Below are positions 53,118-62,178 of a DNA stretch of 62,216 nt, one piece after another; within the stretch, counting starts at the first letter, position 1, and the number at the start of each line of letters is the position of its first letter. The notes under the pieces are model-generated. The model was not told where the DNA came from, did not search any database, and saw only the letters and a program-made list of their open reading frames with translations. The stretch spans positions 35,970 through 98,185 of the forward strand of contig PABV01000034.1 in assembly GCA_002699425.1 (NCBI GenBank), read 5' to 3'. A program made the translations under genes and the position numbers. The DNA is from Methanobacteriota archaeon (GTDB taxonomy: Archaea; Thermoplasmatota; Poseidoniia; Poseidoniales; Poseidoniaceae).

Positions 53118-54117
53118 GAGCATAGTTGAAAATACTCGCCGAATAGCGACGTTTTCAACAAGCACGCGTTTACTCTTAATCGCTCTGACTTGTGTGTTAG
53201 TCGTATCTATTTCAATATCGAGCATGATGTACAAGATGATTGATTCTTTCATATTGTTGATTATTTTCTATTCACTAATTAGGGATTACTTTATTCGTGA
53301 ATTATTGAAACCTCCTACAGTCAAAATGACCTCTTCTCTTGAAGATAGTTCATTTGAGCAACAAATTCTTCTTAGGAATTCATATCCTATTCAGTATTTT
53401 CAAAATTCCCAAACACCAGGCGCTCCGTTTGCCCTACTCATACATGGTTGGTCAGCATCTTCTAAAAGGATGCGTAACATCGCAGAAATATTTTCTTCAA
53501 AAGGATTCAATACAATCGTTATGGATATGCGAAGCCATGGTACCTCGACCGATATTCCAGAGTGGACAATTCAACAGGTTATCGATGACGTTCATCATCT
53601 CATCCAATTTATTGCCAAGTCAAATCCCCATAGTAAATTTTTACTCTATGGTCATAGCCTTGGTGCTTATGTTACGTTAGGACTGCATAGGAATCTGCCT
53701 TCCCTCGAAGGAAAAACCCTGGATATAGACATAATTCTTGAATCACCAATGACAAGTTATGAATTTGTATTTGATGAAATGACCAAGAAAGTCAAAATTT
53801 TACGCCCAATCATAAAGCGATGGTTAGCACAAGGTTTTCAAAAAATTCATCCAGGAGCAATCATACAAAATTTCACTCAATTAAGCGTACCTGAATGGGG
53901 TTTCCCAGTTGGAAAGTGCCTTGTAATTTATCCTACTGAAGATCGGAGATTAGGATCGAGTCATCTTGAACTATTGCAGTCATGTGACGTAAATAATGTC
54001 ATTGAATTTCGGGAAATACCTTCCTTGACTCATAGCAAAAGTAGTGTTAACATAGATAGAGATGAATTCATCAAAGAATGGATTGAAAGTCATTATTCTT
54101 CAGAATCTAATGATTGA
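53098..54117 (+). CDS. Membrane-anchored alpha/beta hydrolase
   Basis: A 339-residue alpha/beta hydrolase. The oxyanion region LLIHGWSAS (113-121), nucleophile S187 in GHSLG, a likely acid in YPTED and a histidine in LTHSK give a full catalytic triad. One or two N-terminal hydrophobic helices (about 24-61) anchor it to the membrane, so the enzyme domain probably faces one side of it. Esterase, lipase or peptidase activity cannot be told apart. The start is uncertain: a TTG at 53098 overlaps the previous gene by 20 bases, and an ATG at 53224 would lose most of the first helix. Confidence 0.8.
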   Translation: MQPYKDESIVENTRRIATFSTSTRLLLIALTCVLVVSISISSMMYKMIDSFILLIIFYSLIRDYFIRELLKPPTVKMTSSLEDSSFEQQILLRNSYPIQYFQNSQTPGAPFALLIHGWSASSKRMRNIAEIFSSKGFNTIVMDMRSHGTSTDIPEWTIQQVIDDVHHLIQFIAKSNPHSKFLLYGHSLGAYVTLGLHRNLPSLEGKTLDIDIILESPMTSYEFVFDEMTKKVKILRPIIKRWLAQGFQKIHPGAIIQNFTQLSVPEWGFPVGKCLVIYPTEDRRLGSSHLELLQSCDVNNVIEFREIPSLTHSKSSVNIDRDEFIKEWIESHYSSESND

Positions 54118-55124
54118 TCAAGGGCCAGCTCGCGCATGTCCTCAACTTCATCGAGTTCATCTACAATTTCCTCTCCAAGTAAGGTTTCAATAACATCTTC
54201 CATTGTCAAAAGACCAGCAGTGCCCCCAAATTCATCTGAGACCACAGCAATTTGCTCTTTGTTATCAAGAAATATGTCTAATGCTGCATCCACATTGGAA
54301 TCGGATTTAATTTTCAGTAGTGGCTTCAATAATTCACTGATTGATAGTTCCCATTTATCCTTGCTAGCGGCCATCAGGATTTCAGACCTTATTACGTAAC
54401 CTTTGATATCATCCATGTCTGTCTCATAGACAGGTATTCTTGAAAATCGGAGGATTGGAGTGTCTTCTAATACATTCTGGATGGTCCATGAAGTTGGAAA
54501 TGCAGTCATGACAACACGTGGAGTCATGATGTCCTCAACTGGAACTTCTCTGAGTTTCAAGAGGTTATGGATGACGGTTTCTTCATCTTCTTCAAGCGTA
54601 CCTTCTTCTTCTCCAAGGTCTGCAAGTACCGCAAATTCATCTCGTGTTACCACTGATTTTTCAGCCTGGGGAAGCATTTTCTTGAGCCACAATATTGGAA
54701 TAAAAATAGGCGTCATAAGATATGTCAATGAAGATAAAAGGCGCCCAGAGATGTTTGCTAGAGATTTATAATAAGTAGATCCAAGTGTTTTCGGAATTAT
54801 TTCTGAAAGTATCAGAACAGCCAAGGTGAGAAAAATAGAAGCAATAGTGAGAGAATCTTCACCGTATATCTTCTGTACTTCAGCGCCAACACCCGCGGCA
54901 CCCATCGTATGAGCAATGGTATTTAATGTCAAAATAGCGGTGAGTGGCTTGATTGAGTCATCGGCTTTTAATTTCTGCCAGATTTTCCCTTTTGCTGGAT
55001 TTTGTTTTTCCATTATTGAAACCTGGCTATGAGAAATTGATAATAAAACAGCCTCAAGCATTGAACAAAGAAATGATACTCCCAGTGCTATGGAAGCATA
55101 AACGATGAGCATTGTATACGACAT
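54093..55124 (-). CDS. CNNM/CorC-type transporter (DUF21 plus two CBS domains)
   Basis: A 343-residue protein. An N-terminal DUF21/CNNM membrane domain has four hydrophobic segments (about 5-31, 60-83, 91-112, 125-147) with the SEIIPKTLG motif. A CBS pair (about 195-325) follows, containing VEDIMTPR and EFGGTAGLLTMEDVIE. A short acidic tail takes the place of the CorC_HlyC domain. CNNM/CorC proteins mediate Mg2+ (or Na+-coupled Mg2+/Co2+) efflux and sense ATP-Mg through the CBS pair. Its 3' end overlaps the hydrolase gene by 25 bp. Confidence 0.92.
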   Translation of the reverse strand: MSYTMLIVYASIALGVSFLCSMLEAVLLSISHSQVSIMEKQNPAKGKIWQKLKADDSIKPLTAILTLNTIAHTMGAAGVGAEVQKIYGEDSLTIASIFLTLAVLILSEIIPKTLGSTYYKSLANISGRLLSSLTYLMTPIFIPILWLKKMLPQAEKSVVTRDEFAVLADLGEEEGTLEEDEETVIHNLLKLREVPVEDIMTPRVVMTAFPTSWTIQNVLEDTPILRFSRIPVYETDMDDIKGYVIRSEILMAASKDKWELSISELLKPLLKIKSDSNVDAALDIFLDNKEQIAVVSDEFGGTAGLLTMEDVIETLLGEEIVDELDEVEDMRELALDQSLDSEE

Positions 55125-55230
55125 CTATAACCGGTTTCTCCCAGACGAGTACTCCATTCGAGAGTGTTCAAGTTCATGAGATTAACTCATCGCAGAACCC
55201 AAATACCTCCATCATTAGCATCACTTATAC
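55125..55230. promoter_or_regulatory. Divergent promoter region CNNM / metG with inverted repeat
   Basis: This 106-base spacer contains an inverted repeat at 55176-55190 (ATGAG, ATTAA, CTCAT; 5-bp arms) and an 8-bp palindrome GAGTACTC at 55147-55154. The AT-rich CCCAAATACC about 25-33 bases before the metG ATG could be its TATA element, which would make metG nearly leaderless. These are by-eye candidates. Confidence 0.28.
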
Positions 55231-57444
55231 ATGGCATCAGAATATGTTCTAATTTGCGTAGCATGGCCATATGCAAACGGCCCTCTGCATCTAGGACATG
55301 TTGCTGGCTGCTATTTACCCCCGGATATACAGTATAGATTTCAAAGAGCTCTAGGTAATCGTGTATTGATGGTTTCTGGTTCTGATGAACATGGTACTCC
55401 AATCACAGTGAGTGCAGAAACAGAAGGCGTCGATCCCCAAGATATTGTGGACAGATATCATGGAATAAATAAACAGGCATTGATTGATTTAGGATGCTCT
55501 TGGGAAAGAAATATCGATACACGGGGTGTTGAATTTGGGGGTTCGTTATTTAACAGAACCTCTGATCCTCTGCACAAGAAGATTGTAAAAGATCAATTTG
55601 AAAAATTGTATCATGCAAACCTGTTTGAGAAAAAGTCAATGAACCAATATTATGAGGAAAATAATGGTAGAGGACGGTTTTTACCCGACCGATATATAGA
55701 GGGGGAATGTCCTCATTGCTCTAATAAAGAAGCAAGAGGAGACCAATGTGATGAATGCGGTCAAACCTACGAAGCCAGTGAACTCATCAATCCTCGTTCT
55801 AAAATGAATCCTGATTCTGTAATCACCGTTAAGGAAACAGAACATCTTTTTTATCGACTAGATGTGTTTCAAGACCTCCTCGAAAAATTTGCACAAAATC
55901 ATGGCCATGATTGGAAAGCAAATGTCAAGGCGATGACAAAAAATTGGTTGAAAATGGGGCTTAGGCCAAGAGCAGTTACACGAGATATGGAATGGGGGAT
56001 CGAGATACCACTCGGCCAAGAATGGGCAAAAAAGAGAATATATGTTTGGTTTGAGGCTGTCCAGGGATACCTCTCATGCGCCAAAATATGGTCCAGTACT
56101 TACGGAGAAGGTGAAGAATGGAAATTATGGTGGAATCAAACCGAGTCCTCAAAATCGAAACATATGTATTTCCTAGGTAAGGATAACATTCCATTTCATA
56201 CAATCATCTGGCCCTCAATCATTCTAGGCCTCAACATGGCAAATGGGAATAAATCATCTCCGTCCCTTCCAACAAATGGTGAATTGAAACTGCCTTCTGA
56301 TGTTCCAGCAATGGAATATCTCATGCTATCGGGTGGTCAGTTTTCCAAGTCGAGAAAGCATGCTATCTGGCTTCCCTCTTTCTTGGAAAGGCATCATCCA
56401 GACACGTTACGATATTATCTTTCGATCAATATGCCAGAAAATCACGACACTGATTTTAATTGGCCGGATTTTATCGAAAAAATCAACAATGAACTCATAG
56501 CAGCATACGGGAATTTTGTCCACCGCGTATTTACTCTCGGCAATCGGTTTCCCGAAAGTGGCCTCATCAACTTTGAAAATCAAGATTTATGCCGTGAAGA
56601 GATGAACTATCTTGAAAATATACATAATGAGATTACCTCTAGTTTGAATAAACATCGATACAAAGAAGCCTTACGACATGTGATGTCCGCTGCTCAATAC
56701 GGCAATCAAATGCTTCAGAAGGCAGAACCTTGGAAATTCTTGAAGCAAGAAACTGATGCCGAACATCAACTGGCTAGACAATCTTCTTTTGCCAAATTAT
56801 CTTTTAGCTGGCGTGTAACAAGGTTTCTCGCAATTACATCTCAACCATTTCTGCCAAAAGCAGCAGCATCAATATGGAATCAATTAGGTGAAGTAGAGAA
56901 TATCGAAGATATCCCATGGCAAGAAGCCGTAAATTGGGACGCTGAGATGAAATGGAATCATGACCAACCCACACCTTTGTTTAAGCGCTTAGACTTAGAT
57001 GAGATTTTAGAGACCGAGAATCAACTTATCGATGAGAGTGAAACTTCACAGAATTCTCACCAAGACCCAGTAAGTAAAGAACAAAACGGAGATGATACAG
57101 TGACAGAAGGCCTAACGAGTTTGAAATTTGATGATTTTTTGAAAGTAGAAATGACAGTTGGTAAAATCAAATCAGTTGAGGACCATCCGAATGCAGACAA
57201 ATTGTACGTAGTAAATTTGGATGATGGTTCAGAAAATGGACGGACTATTTGTGCAGGAATAAAAGAACATTATTCAATATCTGAACTTGAGGGACTCATG
57301 GTAATCTTCGTAGCTAATCTTGCACCAAGAAAACTCAGAGGAGTGGTCTCAGAAGGGATGATGTTAGCGGCAGAAAACGATGATGGTTTAGTCAAACTCC
57401 TCACTGTTGATTCATCGATGTCGCCGGGTTCAAGAGTGAGATAA
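55231..57444 (+). CDS. metG: Methionyl-tRNA synthetase with C-terminal tRNA-binding domain
   Basis: A 737-residue class I synthetase. The HIGH motif is HLGH at 20-23, and the KMSKS equivalent is FSKSR at 371-375. A zinc knuckle in the connective peptide uses C160, C163, C173 and C176. After the anticodon-binding domain an acidic, Gln/Ser-rich linker leads to a fused EMAP/Trbp111-type OB-fold (about 632-737: VGKIKSVEDHPNADKLYVVNLD). In some archaea this domain is a separate gene. It charges initiator and elongator tRNAMet. No Shine-Dalgarno is present. Confidence 0.95.
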   Translation: MASEYVLICVAWPYANGPLHLGHVAGCYLPPDIQYRFQRALGNRVLMVSGSDEHGTPITVSAETEGVDPQDIVDRYHGINKQALIDLGCSWERNIDTRGVEFGGSLFNRTSDPLHKKIVKDQFEKLYHANLFEKKSMNQYYEENNGRGRFLPDRYIEGECPHCSNKEARGDQCDECGQTYEASELINPRSKMNPDSVITVKETEHLFYRLDVFQDLLEKFAQNHGHDWKANVKAMTKNWLKMGLRPRAVTRDMEWGIEIPLGQEWAKKRIYVWFEAVQGYLSCAKIWSSTYGEGEEWKLWWNQTESSKSKHMYFLGKDNIPFHTIIWPSIILGLNMANGNKSSPSLPTNGELKLPSDVPAMEYLMLSGGQFSKSRKHAIWLPSFLERHHPDTLRYYLSINMPENHDTDFNWPDFIEKINNELIAAYGNFVHRVFTLGNRFPESGLINFENQDLCREEMNYLENIHNEITSSLNKHRYKEALRHVMSAAQYGNQMLQKAEPWKFLKQETDAEHQLARQSSFAKLSFSWRVTRFLAITSQPFLPKAAASIWNQLGEVENIEDIPWQEAVNWDAEMKWNHDQPTPLFKRLDLDEILETENQLIDESETSQNSHQDPVSKEQNGDDTVTEGLTSLKFDDFLKVEMTVGKIKSVEDHPNADKLYVVNLDDGSENGRTICAGIKEHYSISELEGLMVIFVANLAPRKLRGVVSEGMMLAAENDDGLVKLLTVDSSMSPGSRVR

Positions 57445-58068
57445 TCGCTTTTTCACTTCATCCATGCAAGATCTTGAAATCTTACGGCATCGATCTTGGA
57501 TGTCTTCTGCGATTCTACCTATTTCCTCTTGATCTTTTTCAGGTATACTTGGTAGATTTATTTCCACATTGAACAAGGCACCCTTGCAGGCAGCACTCGC
57601 CAAAAGAGAGGCAACACCTACATCGGATATAGCGTTCACATTGGAAACTTTTGCTAGATGAGGTAGTCTTTCAAGCAAAGATAATGACAACTGGGCCGTT
57701 TCAAGTGGGACATTAGTTGCTCTCAAAGAAGAACCTTTGATTGCCTCACGACGCTTTTGCTTATCGATTTCAGTTTCTTTTGGCAATTTATACGCAGCCA
57801 TTACATCGTCAAATGCTTGACTATCATCATCAGCAAGGATACCACTTTTCGTAAGGAGTGGTATGGTTTCTCTGACTGTTTCTTCAGCGTAAGCCCATCC
57901 GTCCTTCCATTTTTCTTTACCAATTGTTAAGTCACAAACCATGCATGTTAGCGCAGATGCTTGCCCTAGTGCTATTGCAGCAGCAGTTCCTCCACCTGGT
58001 GTAGGCGATGAGGAAGCCAGTGCAGCTTGATATTCTCGAAGTGTCATTTCCATCCATGGTGTATTCAT
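57430..58068 (-). CDS. Formiminotetrahydrofolate cyclodeaminase
   Basis: A 212-residue all-helical protein of the FTCD C-terminal family. It has the SSPTPGGGTAAAIALGQASAL segment and a DVGVASLLASAACKGALFNVEIN stretch typical of the family. It converts 5-formimino-THF to 5,10-methenyl-THF and ammonia. The ATG at 58068, one base after the stop of the upstream gene, is preferred over the overlapping ATG at 58077 because AGGA is then properly spaced. In animals it is fused to the transferase; here the two are adjacent genes. Confidence 0.92.
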   Translation of the reverse strand: MNTPWMEMTLREYQAALASSSPTPGGGTAAAIALGQASALTCMVCDLTIGKEKWKDGWAYAEETVRETIPLLTKSGILADDDSQAFDDVMAAYKLPKETEIDKQKRREAIKGSSLRATNVPLETAQLSLSLLERLPHLAKVSNVNAISDVGVASLLASAACKGALFNVEINLPSIPEKDQEEIGRIAEDIQDRCRKISRSCMDEVKKRLSHS

Positions 58069-58069
58069 A

Positions 58070-59086
58070 TTACTCATTCCTTATTGCCCATTCGATAATT
58101 CTAACATTGGGGTCAAAATCTTCTAGGTAAGACAAATTTAATCCTTTTATGGCAGCCTCGACATATTCACTCTCGCTACCATTTTCACTACCAAAAAACC
58201 ACTTTCCAGCATCGATCATTGCTGCAAGAGGTACAAGGCCAACGATTTCGCTACCAAGTACTTCAGTTTCATGCTCATTCGCAAGCGATTGGCATGTTGC
58301 AAAAGCATGGTGTAAGCCAGTAATATTGTAATTGCGCAAATTCATTGATACTTGGGAAATTCTATGTTTTTCTAATGTCACACCCATACCTTGTACCATT
58401 TCTAGTAAACCTTTGGTTCGCATTGACTGGTCTTGATTGCGTATGAGTCGCCCACTAGAGCGAACCAGACTTCCTATGGATTTTGCCACTCGTGCATCTT
58501 GCTCATCAATATTTACATTGTAAGCGATCAAAATCTCTCTTGCTCCAATGACAGTAGCCCCAAAACGTGCAATATTCTCATTCCACTCACATGGTCCGAA
58601 ATCCGGAATAAATTCAGACTTGCTTTTGAACCTCTCTTCCAAAGATTCATATTCCCCCTTACGAATGTTGCTTAGCAATTTGTGCTCGGATTTTTTTGCA
58701 GAATTACCGTATAAATATGCGGGTAAATGCAGCACATCACCAACAAATGCTGCGAGACGCTCAGCTAAGTCAACACAAACCTCCATTGAGGATTCACCAA
58801 GTGGAATAAATGGGCAAACATCCACTGCTCCTATTCGTGGATGTTCTCCCTGGTGCTTGCGCATATCGATAAGTTCGGAAGAAGCCCTCATTACCTCGCA
58901 AGCACCCTCAAAAACTGACTCTGAATCCCCAGCAAATGTCAATACGGTCCTGTTGTAATCCGGATCAGGCTCAATCCCTAACACTCTAACGCCGGGAATG
59001 TCCTTGACTCTGCTCGAAATTTCATCTATGATCTCACTATTCACGCCTTCACTAAAATTAGGTACGCATTCGATTAGTTCAACCAT
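58070..59086 (-). CDS. Glutamate formimidoyltransferase
   Basis: A 338-residue protein equal to the N-terminal part of animal FTCD. It opens with ECVPNFSEG and has the conserved HQGEHPRIGAVDVCPFIP motif with H82 in the catalytic position. It transfers the formimino group between formiminoglutamate and THF, normally the last steps of histidine degradation. No other hut genes are in the window, so it may instead serve folate one-carbon supply. It lies 12 bases after PAN and immediately before the cyclodeaminase gene. Confidence 0.93.
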   Translation of the reverse strand: MVELIECVPNFSEGVNSEIIDEISSRVKDIPGVRVLGIEPDPDYNRTVLTFAGDSESVFEGACEVMRASSELIDMRKHQGEHPRIGAVDVCPFIPLGESSMEVCVDLAERLAAFVGDVLHLPAYLYGNSAKKSEHKLLSNIRKGEYESLEERFKSKSEFIPDFGPCEWNENIARFGATVIGAREILIAYNVNIDEQDARVAKSIGSLVRSSGRLIRNQDQSMRTKGLLEMVQGMGVTLEKHRISQVSMNLRNYNITGLHHAFATCQSLANEHETEVLGSEIVGLVPLAAMIDAGKWFFGSENGSESEYVEAAIKGLNLSYLEDFDPNVRIIEWAIRNE

Positions 59087-59098
59087 GCTAACATCTCA

Positions 59099-60316
59099 TC
59101 AGGAATACAAATGGGCTACTGCATCTAGGCCGAGATTTTTATTTCGCTTTTCACTTACCTTTTTTATTGATAATTGCACGTCTTTAAGTTGAATGCTCTT
59201 TCTGTTTTGACGGATTGCACACATGCCCGCTTCAATACATGCCGCTTTGAGTTCAGCCCCGCTGAATCCAACTGTTTTATCAACCAATGAAGAAATCGAA
59301 AACTTTGAAGTTTTCAATCGTCCTAAATGAATACTAAGGATGTTTTTTCTCGCCTCATCATTAGGGAGTGGGATTTCGATAATTCTGTCAAATCTACCGG
59401 GCCTCAATAAAGCATCATCAAGAATATCTGGTCGATTCGTTGCGGCAATTATTTTTACGTCATCTAAATTATCAAACCCATCTAGTTCTGCTAGCAACTG
59501 CATCAGCGTTCTTTGAACTTCACGATCACCACTCGTAGCGCCATCCAACCTCTTCGCTCCGATTGCATCAATCTCATCTAGAAAGATAATGGATGGGGCT
59601 TTTTCCTTAGCGAGTGAGAATAGTTCTCGTACCATGCGCCCTCCTTCTCCAATATATTTCTGCGCTAACTCGCTCCCGACCATTCGTATGAATGTAGCAT
59701 CTGTATGGTGTGCAACCGCTTTAGCCAACATGGTTTTTCCGCATCCAGGGGGCCCAACCATCAATACTCCTTTTGGTGGAACAATGCCAATTTTTCTAAA
59801 AACCTCTGGTTTTTCCAGCGGCCATTCAACCGCTTCGCGAATTAGTTCAATTTCTTCATCAAGTCCACCTATTTGTGAGTAAGTGATATCTGGTTTTCCA
59901 GATACTTCCGCACCACTCACAATTGGATCCCATGCGTCAGTTAATACTTCAACAACTGCAAGACTATCTTGATTGAGTGCGACTCTAGCACCTGGGCCGA
60001 TTTTTTCACGGAGAAGTCTTGGATTGAGAGATACTTGAAAGATTGTACCATTTGATGAGCGAACAATGGCTCTTTCCTCATCGAGTACATCTTGAATGTG
60101 CCCGATAATCATTGGAGGACTCTTCAGTAATTGAACCTCTGATTCGAGACGTATGGCCTTTTTCTTAAGTTTCAAGATGGCGCTTTCCAATTGAACGCGT
60201 TCAGCAACCAGTTGAGATGCATCTTCATGAAGTGCAGTATATTCGGATTGCAACTTTCTCAGTTCATCATCAACTGAGATTTTATCAGTTGATGGCTTTC
60301 TGACGTCACTGCCCAT
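59099..60316 (-). CDS. pan: Proteasome-activating nucleotidase PAN
   Basis: A 405-residue AAA+ unfoldase. N-terminal coiled coil (about 15-66), OB domain (67-128), Walker A GPPGCGKT (188-195, K194), pore loop KYIGEG (220-225), Walker B IIFLDEID (243-250), and the C-terminal HbYX motif Leu-Tyr-Ser that opens the 20S gate. It forms a hexameric ring that unfolds substrates for the proteasome whose alpha subunit is at 6318. It is the first gene of a three-gene unit with the formimino-folate enzymes, an unusual pairing. Confidence 0.96.
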   Translation of the reverse strand: MGSDVRKPSTDKISVDDELRKLQSEYTALHEDASQLVAERVQLESAILKLKKKAIRLESEVQLLKSPPMIIGHIQDVLDEERAIVRSSNGTIFQVSLNPRLLREKIGPGARVALNQDSLAVVEVLTDAWDPIVSGAEVSGKPDITYSQIGGLDEEIELIREAVEWPLEKPEVFRKIGIVPPKGVLMVGPPGCGKTMLAKAVAHHTDATFIRMVGSELAQKYIGEGGRMVRELFSLAKEKAPSIIFLDEIDAIGAKRLDGATSGDREVQRTLMQLLAELDGFDNLDDVKIIAATNRPDILDDALLRPGRFDRIIEIPLPNDEARKNILSIHLGRLKTSKFSISSLVDKTVGFSGAELKAACIEAGMCAIRQNRKSIQLKDVQLSIKKVSEKRNKNLGLDAVAHLYS

Positions 60317-60406
60317 GTTACATGGGATGGTTGGATGTTCATCAACTCACCGGCTAAATTAACCAAAGCCTTCATGGGTAACTGCCTTGACGTACAGTTG
60401 AGTTCC
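60317..60406. promoter_or_regulatory. Divergent promoter region PAN / MBF1
   Basis: The 90-base spacer has a central AT-rich TAAATTAA at 60355-60362 that reads as a TATA-like core in both directions, 39-46 bases before the PAN ATG and 45-52 bases before the MBF1 ATG. A shared bidirectional element is possible. No operator-like repeat was found. Confidence 0.3.
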
Positions 60407-60895
60407 ATGGGAGATTGCGAGATTTGTGGTGCGATGAAAGTAAAAACATCGGCAGTATTCATGGGTAAAGCCGAGGTTCAGTCTTGCACCAGATGTTCTG
60501 AAAAATTGGGAGTGCAAAAAAAAGGCGTTGCCCCCGGCATCGCCAAAGCATCTCACATGAAACCAAGACCAAAAAAATCCTCACACTTAATGATGAAGGG
60601 AGCAAAGGAATTGGTTCATGATTTTGCTCAGCGCATTATCAAAGCGAGAGAATTAAAGGGATGGGATAAGAAAATGTTGGCAAAAAAATGTGCTGAAAGG
60701 GTGAATGTTATCCAGGCAGTTGAATCAGGAAAAACGCCAACAGATAGTGTTGTCAGAAAGTTAGAACGCATGCTAGATATTGATCTTATGGAGGTGCCTT
60801 CAAACGATGGAGAACAATTTGTGAATTCTGGGTCCTCCTCTGGCATGACTCTAGGGGATTTCTTAGCTAAGGCGAGGAAGGATCTCAATGACTGA
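60407..60895 (+). CDS. mbf1: MBF1-type transcription factor (zinc ribbon plus HTH)
   Basis: A 162-residue protein. A zinc ribbon (C4, C7, C27, C30), a basic linker (about 33-62) and a Cro/C1-type helix-turn-helix (about 70-125, with MLAKKCAERVNVIQAVESGK) match archaeal multiprotein bridging factor 1. MBF1 is linked to transcription bridging in eukaryotes and to ribosome association in archaea. The ATG at 60407 is chosen because the zinc ribbon begins at residue 4. The open frame before it (from 60335) lies in the promoter region. It overlaps tsr3 by 8 bases. Confidence 0.92.
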   Translation: MGDCEICGAMKVKTSAVFMGKAEVQSCTRCSEKLGVQKKGVAPGIAKASHMKPRPKKSSHLMMKGAKELVHDFAQRIIKARELKGWDKKMLAKKCAERVNVIQAVESGKTPTDSVVRKLERMLDIDLMEVPSNDGEQFVNSGSSSGMTLGDFLAKARKDLND

Positions 60896-61418
60896 GGTAC
60901 ATGCCATTTGGCTAGAGCAAGATGACCCTAAAAAGAACACTGCTGTGAAATTATCCAAGCACAACTTGATCAAGTTACACAGGCGACTGAATAGACTTCC
61001 AAGAAAAGGTATCGTTTTAGATCCATTGTGCGGAAAGGTTCTGGGGCCAGAAGACAGAGAAATTATTGACACAGGAGGTGCATTAGTTGGGCTCGATTGC
61101 TCTTGGGCAAATATTGAAACATCTGTGAATCAAATAACCAAAAAATCGAAATTGGAACGTAGAACTCTCCCCTTATTTCTCGCAGCAAATCCTGTAAACT
61201 GGGGTAAGGTTTCAAAATTATCAACCGCAGAGGCTCTCGCCGCTTCGTTATGGATTCTTGGTCATGAAAACCAAGCAAGATTGTTGCTATCAAAATTCAA
61301 CTGGGGTTCTAGTTTTATCGACCTCAATTTAGAACCATTAACTGCTTATTCCTGTGCGAAAACCTCTCAGGAAGTTGTTTCCTTACAATTTGAATTCTTT
61401 GATATCCGAGATGATTGA
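60888..61418 (+). CDS. tsr3: 16S rRNA aminocarboxypropyltransferase Tsr3
   Basis: A 176-residue SPOUT-like SAM-dependent enzyme. The family segments DPKKNTAVKL, ALVGLDCSW and RTLPLFLAANPVNWGKVSKLSTAEALAASL are all present. Tsr3 transfers the acp group from SAM to a hypermodified pseudouridine near the decoding site of small-subunit rRNA. AGGAAGGAT precedes the ATG at 60888, inside the end of the MBF1 gene. Its stop overlaps the start of fdhD by 8 bases, so the three genes are one operon. Confidence 0.93.
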   Translation: MTEVHAIWLEQDDPKKNTAVKLSKHNLIKLHRRLNRLPRKGIVLDPLCGKVLGPEDREIIDTGGALVGLDCSWANIETSVNQITKKSKLERRTLPLFLAANPVNWGKVSKLSTAEALAASLWILGHENQARLLLSKFNWGSSFIDLNLEPLTAYSCAKTSQEVVSLQFEFFDIRDD

Positions 61419-62154
61419 AATGAAAAAAAATCATATTCACCTATGGCGAGGTAATAATTTAGAAATTAAATCTGATTGGATGGAAAGAGAAGAAACGATT
61501 CGTTTCTTTCATGAAAGCAAGGCTATTCGAACTTTGCTTGCTACGCCTGAGGATTTAGAAGAACTTGCTTACGGGCACGTATTCACCGAAAATTTAGGCA
61601 CTATAGAGAGCGTAGAAATCAACCAACATGATATCAAGTTAAACGGGAATATCTTAGATGAACCGTCTCTGATTCCGATTACACCAAGTTGTGGTTATTG
61701 CGGCGACCATCGATTGAAGGATGAAATGCTTCCTCCTGTTTCAAGATCTGTATCTTTGGGATTTGATGTAAGGACACTAGTTGATGAACTGCCAAAATAT
61801 CAAAGAAATTTCCACTCTACTGGTGGGACACACGCCGCTGCATTATTCAATTTGGAGGGAGATTTTATATCACTCAAAGAAGACATTGGTCGTCATAACG
61901 CAGTTGACAAAGTAATCGGTTCTGCCCTTCTACAAGGCATTGACATTACTAAATCCATTCTTGTCTTAACCAGTCGGATGAGTTATGACCTCGTTGCAAA
62001 AGCTGTGAGGAGTGGTATTGAAGTGGTTGTTAGCATAGGTGCGATTTCCGACCGTTCCGCCCAGTTAGCAAGAGAATCAGGTATTTCGCTCGTTGGTTTC
62101 ACCAAATCATCAAAAGCCATCGTTGTTGGACCCTTGTTTAGACTTGGTCTTTGA
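61411..62154 (+). CDS. fdhD: Formate dehydrogenase accessory sulfurtransferase FdhD
   Basis: A 247-residue protein of the FdhD family. The sulfur-carrying CxxC is C94-G-Y-C97. The TGGTHAAALF and EDIGRHNAVDKVIG motifs follow. FdhD passes sulfur from a desulfurase to the molybdenum cofactor of formate dehydrogenase-type enzymes, so a Mo/W-bisMGD enzyme should exist elsewhere in the genome. An ATG at 61420 is an alternative start. It overlaps tsr3 by 8 bases although the functions are unrelated. Confidence 0.94.
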   Translation: MIEMKKNHIHLWRGNNLEIKSDWMEREETIRFFHESKAIRTLLATPEDLEELAYGHVFTENLGTIESVEINQHDIKLNGNILDEPSLIPITPSCGYCGDHRLKDEMLPPVSRSVSLGFDVRTLVDELPKYQRNFHSTGGTHAAALFNLEGDFISLKEDIGRHNAVDKVIGSALLQGIDITKSILVLTSRMSYDLVAKAVRSGIEVVVSIGAISDRSAQLARESGISLVGFTKSSKAIVVGPLFRLGL

Positions 62155-62178
62155 CCGTGTGAATTCGAGATGTGAACC

